Positions 24,211 through 31,839 of a stretch of DNA of 41,371 nt are shown piece after piece. This DNA is from Candidatus Omnitrophota bacterium (GTDB lineage Bacteria; Omnitrophota; Gorgyraeia; Zapsychrales; Fredricksoniimonadaceae). The notes beneath the pieces were generated by a model. It did not search any database and was not told the origin of the DNA. It saw only the letters and a program-made list of their open reading frames with translations. The position numbers were made by a program, and so were the translations under genes. How positions within the stretch are numbered: position 1 is the first letter of the stretch; every line of letters begins with the position of its first letter. The DNA lies in the NCBI GenBank assembly GCA_903861305.1, contig CAIOTT010000029.1, forward strand, positions 1-41,371, given 5' to 3'.

Positions 24211-24738
24211 TCACAGACCAACCGAATAATTCACGCCGTTGCGTTTATACCTGACCGAATACGCTCCCATTTCCGCGCCACGCCCGATGGCGCGCAGATT
24301 GGTCGTTCACTTGCCGTTTATTCGATTGATCAGGTCCCCTGGCTGTATGCCAGCCCGCTCGGCGGCAGAACCTGGCTCTACCGATACCACGGTGCCCCGG
24401 CCCTCCAGGACAACCCCCATGGCCAGCTTTATCGTGCCTGACTGCAATGCCACAGGCTGCAAGGGGATTACTGACGACGCCATGGGGCATCCTGGCGCTG
24501 CTGGATACATCAAACAATTATTTTGCGGCATCATTTGCGGCGCGTATCCGGGTTGCGCAGGGTACATGCCTGACGGATTACAACCCCGCCCTTGAAGGCA
24601 CATGGCGTTCGCCGAAGCATTGGCCTGCATCCCGGGACCTTTCCTGCTGAAAAAAAGCGCGAACAGGACCAGCATGCCCACAACCACAAAGATCGCTGTC
24701 GTTCGATAACGTTCCAAATGTTCAATAAATACGTGCAT
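24211..24738 (-). CDS. Membrane-anchored PDZ protein, probable selenoprotein (UGA at codon 144)
   Basis: The ORF track stops this gene at the TGA at 24309-24307 (143 residues). Reading through, the frame stays open for 31 more residues to a TGA at 24213-24211, giving 175 residues. Residues 13-30 are a transmembrane helix. Residues 45-90 are a Cys/Pro/Met-rich linker with Cys47, Cys53, Cys75 and Cys84. Residues 100-175 are a PDZ domain: GTVVSVEPGSAAERAGIQPGDLINRINGK, then U, then a segment ending AYSVRYKRNGVNYSVGL, which supplies the final PDZ strands that the 143-residue version lacks. A 6-7 bp hairpin follows the TGA at SECIS-like spacing, and selC, selA and selB lie directly downstream. The alternative is a recent nonsense mutation, which would need coincidence with that setting. 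Sister PDZ protein: 39774-40220. Confidence 0.75.
24274..24294 (-). promoter_or_regulatory. Candidate bacterial SECIS hairpin of the PDZ gene
   Basis: Positions +13 to +33 after the in-frame UGA form CGCGCC-AUCGGGCGU-GGCGCG, a perfect 6-bp GC stem that an A-U pair extends to 7 bp, with a 7-base loop containing GGG. The apical loop begins about 19-20 nt after the UGA, close to the spacing in E. coli fdhF and within the range usual for bacterial SECIS elements. Pairing with SelB is not proven. Confidence 0.6.
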
Positions 24739-24747
24739 GACGCCTCC

Positions 24748-25215
24748 TCATCGTGTAAAAGACTTTGAAAACCCGGTCGGCCCGGTCGTTGGCATTAACT
24801 GATTGGTGCTATATTTAAAAAGCGCTTCCTGCACACTGTTGGCCAGCCCGGCGTAGACCTTGACCCCCCGGCGCGTCAAATGCTCGAACGGTTCCGGGCC
24901 CACATTCTTGCCGATGACAATGCCCGCCCTTTCCCTGACGATCAGGTGCGCGACATGCAACCCCACCTCATGCGTCCCGTTAACAAAATTGTTAACGACA
25001 TATTTGATCGTATTATGCTTCAGGTCATAAATAATGAAATACGGCGCCCTGGCGAAGACGGGAGAGACCGGCGACGCCAACGAAGCCTGGTCTGCCGGAA
25101 CGGCAACAATATACGGCGAGACATGCGGCTTGAACGAAAGCAGCATGACGGGGCTAAAGAGGATCACCACAATGGGGATCGCCAGGTGATACCAGCTTAC
25201 TTTTATGGTAGCCAT
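24748..25215 (-). CDS. Membrane-anchored NifX/NifB-type (dinitrogenase cofactor-binding-like) protein
   Basis: A 155-residue protein with one N-terminal transmembrane helix (LAIPIVVILFSPVMLLSF, residues 11-28). Residues 45-135 form a domain of the NifX/NifB-C/VnfX family, which binds iron-sulfur cofactors: SPVFARAPYFIIYDL, NFVNGTHEVGLHVAHLIVRE, VGPEPFEHLTRRGVKVYAG. No nitrogenase genes are present, and these domains also occur in magnetosome (Mad-type) proteins. The same domain, with similar lead-in, ends the CDF fusion at 35075-36232 (SSLLGRAPYFCIVDL, KVGPKMFTALRGDGVRIYY). The start codon overlaps the NapH stop (TGATG). It probably acts on the outer face of the membrane in Fe or Fe-S handling (inference). 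Confidence 0.8.
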   Translation of the reverse strand: MATIKVSWYHLAIPIVVILFSPVMLLSFKPHVSPYIVAVPADQASLASPVSPVFARAPYFIIYDLKHNTIKYVVNNFVNGTHEVGLHVAHLIVRERAGIVIGKNVGPEPFEHLTRRGVKVYAGLANSVQEALFKYSTNQLMPTTGPTGFSKSFTR

Positions 25216-26078
25216 CAGATATCCTTATCCCTGGTTTTACCCGCATGGCCCGAGCCTATCGGTATCGCGCTCACCAGTTTGACGTGTTTGCAATCCGTGC
25301 ATTCAAGGCACCTGATGCAATCTTTCATATTGGGATCCTCATGGACCTTCATCCCTTCAGGACATTTCTTCTGGCAGGCATTGCACCCGGTGCACCCGTC
25401 ACCTACCTCCAGCTTCATGATGCTGACCTTGTTAAAGAATGACCAAAAGAGTCCCATGGGGCATATGTACTGGCAGAATGGCCGCTTCGATACCACGAAA
25501 AGCCAAAGGACCACCGCCAGGATGACGAGTTTGAGGGCGAACATCCAGCCCACAGCGCCAGGTTCGATCGTCAACGTCCCCGTTGAGGGATTGATCGGGT
25601 TCCATAATACCCAGGGTATCCCCGCCACGACTGTTCCGACCGGACATAACTTCGAGAACCAGTGCTCTGTTGTCATAAAGGGCAGGATAATGATAAAAAC
25701 GATCAACAAGAACCATGGCAGCATCCCCCAGAATCGCGGGATCTCTATCTTGACCGTCTTGATCTTGTAGACGAACTCCTGAAAAAGCCCCACCGGGCAA
25801 ACCCACCCGCAGACCATACGCCCCACCAGAAGCCCGACGATCATGAGGTGCCCGACCAGAAAAAACGGGAACTGGTGTATCGCGGAATAATGCTGCATCA
25901 CTCCCAACGGGCAAGCGAACCCGGCGGTGGGACAGGAGTGACAATAGAGGAACGGCAGGCAAACACTTTTGAACAACCCCTGGTATATCTGGTTCGACGC
26001 GAACACATTCACGTAAATGTTCGTCATGATCACGCCAAACATCTGTGTCGCCCGTCGGAAAGGATGCAATAAATTCAT
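25215..26078 (-). CDS. NapH-like polyferredoxin membrane protein (selenium block copy)
   Basis: A 287-residue inner-membrane Fe-S protein with about five hydrophobic segments. It has the NapH/NosR-type cysteine motifs CGWVCPVG (residues 90-97) and CQYICPMG, additional CPVG and CHSCP..CPLG clusters, and a C-terminal ferredoxin part with CTGCNACQKKCPEG and CIRCLECTDC for two [4Fe-4S] clusters. This family moves electrons between quinols and periplasmic partners. Related genes recur in the mad gene sets of deeply branching magnetotactic bacteria (from memory). Its neighbour upstream is the UxxCIG selenoprotein, a likely redox partner. A close paralogue is at 40230-41075. Confidence 0.9.
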   Translation of the reverse strand: MNLLHPFRRATQMFGVIMTNIYVNVFASNQIYQGLFKSVCLPFLYCHSCPTAGFACPLGVMQHYSAIHQFPFFLVGHLMIVGLLVGRMVCGWVCPVGLFQEFVYKIKTVKIEIPRFWGMLPWFLLIVFIIILPFMTTEHWFSKLCPVGTVVAGIPWVLWNPINPSTGTLTIEPGAVGWMFALKLVILAVVLWLFVVSKRPFCQYICPMGLFWSFFNKVSIMKLEVGDGCTGCNACQKKCPEGMKVHEDPNMKDCIRCLECTDCKHVKLVSAIPIGSGHAGKTRDKDI

Positions 26079-26130
26079 GGCTGATTCTTTTTGTTATTAT
26101 CCTGCGCCTTCAAATTGTTTAGACCCTGAT

Positions 26131-26164
26131 CAAAACACACGGTTTTGGCCGGATCACTGGATCC
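26131..26164 (-). promoter_or_regulatory. Candidate bacterial SECIS hairpin(s) of the UxxCIG gene
   Basis: Two hairpins follow the in-frame UGA at 26180-26178. The first, GGAUC-CAGU-GAUCC (26164-26151), is a perfect 5-bp stem with its loop starting 19 nt after the UGA. The second, CAAAAC-CGUGU-GUUUUG (26147-26131), is a perfect 6-bp stem with its loop starting 37 nt after it, at the far edge of the usual range and with G as the second loop base. Either could be the SECIS element. Confidence 0.5.
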
Positions 26165-26330
26165 CGATGCAGGACAGTCAGAGCGTGGATGACGTCTGAT
26201 AATCTTCAAAAGGATTCCCCAGCCAGATACCAATGGCCGTAAGGATAACGGCAACAGCAAGGACCCCCCAGAAAACCCTTTTGTCATCGGCCCTGACGGC
26301 AAGTGGCAACGTTTTTGATTTCTCGACCAT
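26154..26330 (-). CDS. 58-residue membrane selenoprotein ending in U-x-x-C-I-G
   Basis: Not in the ORF track. GGAGGG lies 4 bases upstream of the ATG at 26330. The frame encodes a charged N-terminus, one transmembrane helix (VFWGVLAVAVILTAIGIWL, residues 19-37) and the tail SSTL, then TGA at codon 51, then LSCIGIQ and TGA stop. Read with Sec, the tail is STLULSCIGIQ. The small protein at 41080-41211, also directly upstream of a NapH-like gene, ends ATMCMACIGLE, so the TGA stands exactly where its paralogue has the first Cys of CxxC. That is the classic signature of Sec replacing a redox Cys. The CxxCIG tail also resembles small CD1871A-type proteins found near NapH-like genes (from memory). 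A likely role is a thiol/selenol electron partner of the Fe-S protein. Confidence 0.85.
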
Positions 26331-26383
26331 ATATCCCTCCGGAACTCTTTAAGATAAATATTTCCCGCATCACTTCATTTTTT

Positions 26384-26402
26384 CCAGTGCCGCCGGCACC
26401 GG
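26384..26402 (-). repeat. 19-base hairpin, copy 2 (after the Ser-type protease)
   Basis: Identical to the 19-mer at 19761-19779 and again 17 bases after a protease TGA stop. On the minus strand it is followed by A-rich sequence (AAAAAATGAAG), not T-rich, and lies 53 bases upstream of the UxxCIG start codon. Confidence 0.75.
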
Positions 26403-26419
26403 ATCACAGGTTAGACCGC

Positions 26420-27337
26420 TCAGGCGGCCGGCAAAAGAAAGCGGTCATTCGGAAAACCGACGGCCATTCCGCCGCCGGAACTTCCGTTCAGATCAGGGAT
26501 CCCGCTGTTCTTCAACAGGGCCAGCGCCCGGTTGATCGGTATCGCAAAACTGATGCCGGTGAATTTACCGTCGGGATTGTATATGGCTGTATTGATGCCG
26601 ATGATCTCGCCGTTGATATTTGCCAGCGGCCCGCCGCTTGAACCCGGATACGTATAAGACTCTGTGCGGATCATGTTGTTATAGCTCCGGCCTCCGGTCG
26701 AAAATGACTGATCGCGGTCCGCCACCATGCCGGTCGTAAATACGTTGCCGGACCCGAACGCGTTGCCCATGGCAAAGACCATGTCGCCGGGATTAACGGT
26801 ATCTGAATTCCCCAGATCCGCCGACGGTAGGACAGTCTTTGTACTCACCTTGAGTAAAGCCAGGTCATTCGCCGGATCAGCCATGATAATGGCGGCGGGA
26901 TAGGTAGCTTCCGTATTCGCTTGTGTGTATACTGTTACCTGGATTTCAACAGCGTTACCTACCACGTGATAATTCGTCAGCATGTACTGATCACCAATAA
27001 TAACGCCGGACCCATGCACCTGTTCCGGTGCTCCGTTGATGATCATGCCCCCGGTGATCCTCGCGCATACGTGATTCATTCCGTGCGCGATATTGTTGTA
27101 CGTACGTTCCAGGGCCGATGCTGATAACGGCGGCGGCGCATCGGGCGGTGCCGGCGGTTTATAACCGATCCAGTGCTCTGCCATTTCCACCTGGAACATC
27201 CCGTAACCCATATTAAAATTCGCGATCACGGCCACAGGGATAATTATCGCGGTGAGAAAAATGACCCACGTCGTCAAGGCCACATGGCTGTCGATCGTCA
27301 ACCAGGTTGTTTTCTGCTGATGGACAGAGTGTGTCAT
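26420..27337 (-). CDS. MamE-like trypsin-fold serine protease, triad intact
   Basis: A 305-residue protein with an N-terminal transmembrane helix (VIFLTAIIIPVAVIANF, residues 25-41), a Pro-rich linker (PPAPPDAPPP) and a trypsin-like HtrA/MamE domain at about 78-280. His124 (LTNYHVV), Asp158 (ANDLALLKV) and Ser234 (YPGSSGGPL) complete the triad. No PDZ domain follows, but separate PDZ proteins are encoded in both modules, as if the domains of MamE were split among genes. It shares linker position, numbering and motifs with the Cys-type protein at 19798-20709, so the two are paralogues. Its ATG overlaps the stop of the activator gene by 4 bases, tying this gene to the double-cubane cluster upstream. 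Confidence 0.9.
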   Translation of the reverse strand: MTHSVHQQKTTWLTIDSHVALTTWVIFLTAIIIPVAVIANFNMGYGMFQVEMAEHWIGYKPPAPPDAPPPLSASALERTYNNIAHGMNHVCARITGGMIINGAPEQVHGSGVIIGDQYMLTNYHVVGNAVEIQVTVYTQANTEATYPAAIIMADPANDLALLKVSTKTVLPSADLGNSDTVNPGDMVFAMGNAFGSGNVFTTGMVADRDQSFSTGGRSYNNMIRTESYTYPGSSGGPLANINGEIIGINTAIYNPDGKFTGISFAIPINRALALLKNSGIPDLNGSSGGGMAVGFPNDRFLLPAA

Positions 27338-28155
27338 TTACCTACCCCCAATAAACAGTGGTCCAGACCGGCATTGACTTTAGATTTTTGTCCTGCCGCG
27401 ATCAGGGCCGCACCAAAAGCCGCGGTCATCTGCGGGTCCCGGGCGATCTCAACAGGGCACTTCAGCTCCTTCTCCAGGGCCAGGCTCATCCCCGGAATAA
27501 GCGCCACGCCTCCGGCAAACACAACAGGCCCTTCGATCTTCCCGCCGACCATTGACAAGATACGTTTCGCGATGGAATTCTGGACACCGGCAACAATATT
27601 GGCCGGCGAGGCCTCTGAGGCCAGGAGCCCCACGATCTCGGTCTCCGCGAATACAACACACATGCTGCTGATGACCGCCGGATGTTCCGCCATCCGGGTG
27701 ATCTGACCAAGGTCTTGTAATTTCATTTCCAGACGATCAGCGACGATCTCGAGGAACCTCCCGGTCCCTGCCGCGCAACGGTCGTTCATTGCGAAATCAT
27801 GCACGATCCCCTGCTGGTCAAGACGGATCACTTTGCTGTCTTCACCTCCGATATCAATGACCATGCGCACATGGGGCACCTGGTGCCTGACACCATACGC
27901 CTGGCAAGTGATCTCCGTCACTGTCGTATCCGCCCAATCCAAAGCATTCCTGCCATAACCTGTCGCCACAACCCTGGCTATATCATTCCTTTGAAGGCGG
28001 GCCTCACGCAGGACAGACTGGAACAATTCCTCTGCCAGGACCGCCTGGCGTACGCCCTGCGCGCAGAGCCCTGACGCCACAACACGCCTGTCAGCATCAT
28101 GGATCAGGACAACCTTGATCGTGCGGGAACCCGCATCAACTCCGGCGTAGAACAT
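27334..28155 (-). CDS. ATPase activator of a dehydratase/double-cubane reductase (HgdC/YjiL family)
   Basis: A 273-residue BadF/BadG/BcrA/BcrD-type ATPase. It starts YAGVDAGSRTIKVVL (ASKHA phosphate-1 motif), has DIGGEDSKVIRLD and the loop MNDRCAAGTGRFLE, whose Cys supplies half the ligands of a [4Fe-4S] cluster shared by a dimer, then the second Cys in SSMCVVFAETEIV, and ends with VVFAGGVALIPG. Such proteins hydrolyse ATP to inject a low-potential electron into a partner reductase. Candidate partners are all encoded just upstream: two dehydratase-like subunits and a YjiM-like double-cubane protein. The stop overlaps the start of the MamE-like protease gene. Confidence 0.92.
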   Translation of the reverse strand: MFYAGVDAGSRTIKVVLIHDADRRVVASGLCAQGVRQAVLAEELFQSVLREARLQRNDIARVVATGYGRNALDWADTTVTEITCQAYGVRHQVPHVRMVIDIGGEDSKVIRLDQQGIVHDFAMNDRCAAGTGRFLEIVADRLEMKLQDLGQITRMAEHPAVISSMCVVFAETEIVGLLASEASPANIVAGVQNSIAKRILSMVGGKIEGPVVFAGGVALIPGMSLALEKELKCPVEIARDPQMTAAFGAALIAAGQKSKVNAGLDHCLLGVGK

Positions 28156-28158
28156 AGG

Positions 28159-29541
28159 TTACTTCCTCTTTCTTTGCCCCTTGGCGATCTCTATCAAAGC
28201 GCTTAATCTCGTCCGCAAGGATGCCTGGAACGTATCGCTCACCGGCGGCACCTCGATCTCGACAACAGGAATATCAAAAATTGAGCGTATCGTTTCTTTA
28301 ATGACCACGCCCTCCAACGCACAATGGCTGGCTCCAGGGATCCTGGAAATAATGACCGCCTCTGACCCGAATCTTTTAATATCAGCGCAGATCCGCCGTG
28401 CCCTGTCCTGGGCCGCCCCTGCCATTGGATCCGCCAATGCCATGCGGGCCAGCGCCTCACGCGGCGGGATATGCGTCGGTATTTGATCAAGCGCATGGGT
28501 GAAAAGGTATTCCGTGCCGCAGATCCTTCCGCCGCATTCCTCGAGCATATTCATGACCCGCAGGTCCGCCACCGGATTGATCCAGAAAACACGGACACTG
28601 TCAGGGCCAAGGTAGCCAACACCCGCGGCAACCCGCTGTTGCACCAGTTCAAGCAATCCTGAAAGCACCACCAACACTTCATCCCTGTCTGAGCAAAAAT
28701 GGATCGCCATCATCTCCGCCACCAGCAATTCAAGCGCAGGTAAAGGCGCAATATCTGCTGTAAATATCGTGAGGCGCAATTCAGCCAAACACGCGCGGAC
28801 CTTGTTGGCTTCAGAAATGCCATGGACGATCATGTCATCTGTCACAGACGCGCCGACCGTATCGGCCATGACCCTTATGATCCGCGTCATTTCATCTTTA
28901 ACAAAATCTATCTGATCCTTCGCAGCGCAGGCCCCGCCAGGCAGCTCAATGCCCGTCTCATCATGTCCCAATGCCCGCCGGTGCGGCAATTCCCACCAGA
29001 GGATCGGATTCCCCAGGCCCTCAACCCGTTGCGCGATCGCGGAAAAATCATCGCACGTAGCGCCAACACTGCAGATCAGCATATCCGGTGCCGGGAAATG
29101 ATCTCCGGTGACAAACGCCGCCAGCATGGCGCGCACCGGACAGAATGTTCCGTCAACACCAAGCTGGTCCGCAACCTCCAAAAGCCGGTCATTTTCATCC
29201 ATGAGGCATGGTATCCACCAGGCCCCGTCAGGATAGAACGCCACAAGACCCGGGTGCGCGTAGACCATGACCGGCAGGGTGCCAAGGTCTTTCATGGTAC
29301 CGATCAACTTCTTTCCCGCTGATCTTGCCTCACGCAAACGCTCTTCTTCTGTTAATAAAAAGTTCCACAAATTCATGGCAACGGCTGAATTATCGAACTT
29401 CAAACGTTCGATGCCCTTGTTCCCGTCCTTGACATGACGGCTCAAACGTCCCCCATACCGCGGCGCCTGCCCGCCATAAGAAAGCCACTGGCCATACGCC
29501 GCGTCGCACTCCTCCAGCGTTATCTGCTGCAGACGGTCCAT
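28159..29541 (-). CDS. 2-hydroxyacyl-CoA dehydratase / benzoyl-CoA reductase-like subunit, long form
   Basis: A 460-residue protein of the HGD-D superfamily. I use the ATG at 29541, since the track's extra first Met is a TTG; this ATG shares one base with the upstream stop (TGATG). Cysteines in VDGTFCPVRAML, SVGATCDDFS, LEECGGRICGTEY and ASHCALEGV are placed where the family ligates its [4Fe-4S] cluster or lines the active site. It pairs with the shorter subunit upstream like the HgdA/HgdB subunits of 2-hydroxyglutaryl-CoA dehydratase. No CoA ligase, CoA transferase or other acyl-CoA genes are near, so an acyl-CoA substrate is not supported; the family also has members with unknown small-molecule substrates. 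Confidence 0.8.
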   Translation of the reverse strand: MDRLQQITLEECDAAYGQWLSYGGQAPRYGGRLSRHVKDGNKGIERLKFDNSAVAMNLWNFLLTEEERLREARSAGKKLIGTMKDLGTLPVMVYAHPGLVAFYPDGAWWIPCLMDENDRLLEVADQLGVDGTFCPVRAMLAAFVTGDHFPAPDMLICSVGATCDDFSAIAQRVEGLGNPILWWELPHRRALGHDETGIELPGGACAAKDQIDFVKDEMTRIIRVMADTVGASVTDDMIVHGISEANKVRACLAELRLTIFTADIAPLPALELLVAEMMAIHFCSDRDEVLVVLSGLLELVQQRVAAGVGYLGPDSVRVFWINPVADLRVMNMLEECGGRICGTEYLFTHALDQIPTHIPPREALARMALADPMAGAAQDRARRICADIKRFGSEAVIISRIPGASHCALEGVVIKETIRSIFDIPVVEIEVPPVSDTFQASLRTRLSALIEIAKGQRKRK

Positions 29542-30560
29542 CAACGCAGCCCTTCCATAAAAGCCTGGATACGGTTCCTGGTTCGTTCACCGATCTGCTC
29601 ACCGTCGATCTCTATATCCAGCAAGGGAACTGACAGAGACTCGCGGAAGCGCTGGGCCTCGGCATGCCACTTGTCGCACCACATGTAACGGATAAGAACA
29701 ACTCCCCGCACGTGATGATCCCTGACCCTGTCCTTCATCCACATAAAGATCCTGTTATTAGGACGTTCCCCGATGTCAGGGAACGAACTGAAATAAGACT
29801 CTGCCAAAACGTGCATCGGTTCATCTTTCAGGCGCCTGAGGTCAAACCGTGCCGGTAAGACGCGTTCCCCAGTTTCGGTCGCATTGAACGCAACAGACGC
29901 CCCGTATTCAGAAAAGACATCAAAGAGATCAAAATGATTCCCGGTCAAAGGGCTGCCGATGAACCCGACAGGAATGCATTTTTCACCAGGGACATATTGT
30001 TCGCGGCCATCCGTGACATTCCCGGTCTCGGCAAAACAGGCAAGCTTCTGCGCAAAATCTTTTCCTGACACCATCCCCTGTTGCGCCATCAGCTTTTTGC
30101 GTTTTTCGTCATAAGTACGCATTGTGGCAGCCAGTTCATCGGGTTGCGGCTTAACACCTCCCAGAGAAACAAGGAATTCACCGAGCCGTTCGAGTTCCCT
30201 AAGAAACAGCCTGTTAACGCCTGATGTTTCCCAAGACGCAGGAACATGCATCAGAAAACATGGGATATGTGAATACAAACTGATCAGATCCGCACCACGA
30301 CGCATCTGATCACACGTCGTAGTGAGAATGATCGCCTGGACCCGGGTATCACTCGATGCCTGATTGATAAAACCCCGCATATACGGGCAAACACCAGCCT
30401 CTACATTGACCGGAGCACTTACGAACAAACTGCGATCATAACTAAGGCATGCCATCCGGTTGGGCTCAAGCCCGTGAGCCGCGATCCATTCCGCAGGGAT
30501 ATACGGGCTGCTGTAGATCACCTTTTTCCGGGATCGTTCTGTTGACGGGGCACTAGTCAT
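29541..30560 (-). CDS. 2-hydroxyacyl-CoA dehydratase-like subunit, short form
   Basis: A 339-residue HGD-D superfamily protein. It opens with VIYSSPYIPAEWIAAHGLEPNR, the family N-terminal block. Putative cluster ligands are in GVCPYMRGFI, ILTTTCDQMRRGAD and LIRYMWCDKWHAEAQ, all typical for the [4Fe-4S]-binding beta-type subunit. It overlaps the double-cubane gene by 8 bases upstream and shares one base with the long subunit downstream, so all three are tightly coupled. The most likely unit is a heterodimer with the 460-residue subunit, energised by the activator at 27334-28155. Confidence 0.85.
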   Translation of the reverse strand: MTSAPSTERSRKKVIYSSPYIPAEWIAAHGLEPNRMACLSYDRSLFVSAPVNVEAGVCPYMRGFINQASSDTRVQAIILTTTCDQMRRGADLISLYSHIPCFLMHVPASWETSGVNRLFLRELERLGEFLVSLGGVKPQPDELAATMRTYDEKRKKLMAQQGMVSGKDFAQKLACFAETGNVTDGREQYVPGEKCIPVGFIGSPLTGNHFDLFDVFSEYGASVAFNATETGERVLPARFDLRRLKDEPMHVLAESYFSSFPDIGERPNNRIFMWMKDRVRDHHVRGVVLIRYMWCDKWHAEAQRFRESLSVPLLDIEIDGEQIGERTRNRIQAFMEGLR

Positions 30561-31827
30561 GGCAACAGCCTTTCAAGGAACTTTCCTGTGATGATCCTCT
30601 GGCACTGACTGTTTCAAAAAGAGACTGGACCCGCAGCGCGATACGCGCCGAATCTGACGGAGCGTAATCAGTTTCGATCCGCAGGTACGGGATATTCATC
30701 TCATCTTCCACCAGGCGTTTGACACATGCTGATTCAACATCATATGTAATGCAGGTCCGCCAAACGAGCTCAATAACGCACTGGGCCTGGTATTCACGGG
30801 ACAACTGCAATAAAAGTTCCATGCGTTTGGTATTCGGGGTCATGACCGAGCATGGCAAATGAAAATACTTGGCGGCGATGGCATGAATCATGTCCGGCGC
30901 ATCTTCACTGATATCTTCAAGAACAGGCTTGATCCCCGAGCAATTTTCCTGACACACGACAACCCCGCCATGACCCTCAATGATATCCATGACGCGTTCC
31001 GCACCATGCGGCAGTGGAACACCCGTTAACAAAACACGCACACCCTGTCCTGCCGAAGTATCTTGCACGCGCGTCGGAAGTGTTTTGAGGGCATTTTCAT
31101 ATTGCAGCTGATCCTTGGGCATACACGCCACCAGGCTTTTCATATCGAGCAGATCCCGTCCCGTTAAAGGCGGGACCTCGCATTTCATCAGTTCTGCCAG
31201 GCCCCTTTTGAGCTTTCGCTCACGATTCATAAGGCGAATGGCGTTCCTTAATTTTTCATCCGTTATCACAATTGAAAATCGTTTCTCAAGCGCGATCTTC
31301 AACTTCATGAGCTCTCTGACCCAATGCGCGAAAGCATCCGGGTCATCCGGCTTTTGCGGCAACTCCAGGACATGCATGGGGTATTGTTGGCCCAGCAGCT
31401 CATACATCTTTTTCTTCCCGTCGCAGGTAGTCTCCGCCACGATAAGGTCAGCCATTTCAAGGAAAGGGTTCGACTTCTCAAGGCTGTACCCGAAGGTCGA
31501 CTTGATCAGAGAGCAAAGATTGGACGGCAGGACCCGTTCCGCCGGCTCCACCATCTCACCCGATCCCCCGCAAAGGCAGACCGGAATCCCACCCGCAGCC
31601 ATGATGAGCTCCCGCGGCGTGTATTCGCACATGATACCCACAACCCTGGCCCCATGGCCCTTATGAAGCTTGATATAATCCAAACTGTTGCTGACCTGCG
31701 CTTGAAAATATGCCGCCGGAGAATCACCCCGGACCACACTCCCGTGCGAAGCACACGCCATTTGGGGAGGGCGACAAGGATCAATATTCTTTATATCCGG
31801 AGTTTTTCCTCCGCAACATCCTGCCAT
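30553..31827 (-). CDS. Double-cubane-cluster anaerobic reductase-like protein (YjiM type)
   Basis: A 424-residue protein closely resembling E. coli YjiM and the [Fe8S9] double-cubane-cluster protein DCCP. It shares GIMCEYTPRELIMAAGGIPV, LPSNLCSLIKSTFGY, VAETTCDGKKKMYE, GGVVVCQENCSG, LPCSVMTPN and WRTCITYDVES. Known DCCPs are reduced by an HgdC-like ATPase and reduce small molecules (acetylene, azide and others), with the physiological substrate unknown. Here both ends carry extra vicinal cysteines (GCCGGK at 3-8, GCCHD at the C-terminus) that could bind metal or selenium; that is inference. It lies between a methyltransferase-selD pair and the dehydratase-like genes. Confidence 0.88.
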   Translation of the reverse strand: MAGCCGGKTPDIKNIDPCRPPQMACASHGSVVRGDSPAAYFQAQVSNSLDYIKLHKGHGARVVGIMCEYTPRELIMAAGGIPVCLCGGSGEMVEPAERVLPSNLCSLIKSTFGYSLEKSNPFLEMADLIVAETTCDGKKKMYELLGQQYPMHVLELPQKPDDPDAFAHWVRELMKLKIALEKRFSIVITDEKLRNAIRLMNRERKLKRGLAELMKCEVPPLTGRDLLDMKSLVACMPKDQLQYENALKTLPTRVQDTSAGQGVRVLLTGVPLPHGAERVMDIIEGHGGVVVCQENCSGIKPVLEDISEDAPDMIHAIAAKYFHLPCSVMTPNTKRMELLLQLSREYQAQCVIELVWRTCITYDVESACVKRLVEDEMNIPYLRIETDYAPSDSARIALRVQSLFETVSARGSSQESSLKGCCHD

Positions 31828-31839
31828 GTCAACCCTCTG

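Noticed and set aside
24748-25215. NifX-like domain as evidence for nitrogen fixation
   Set aside because: No nif structural or assembly genes are present; the protein is membrane-anchored and sits among redox and magnetosome-type genes.
26075-26302. 75-residue ORF in the track overlapping the NapH start (ATGA)
   Set aside because: Its frame lies over the UxxCIG gene, which has a strong ribosome-binding site and a conserved motif. The 75-residue product looks random and its start has no ribosome-binding site.
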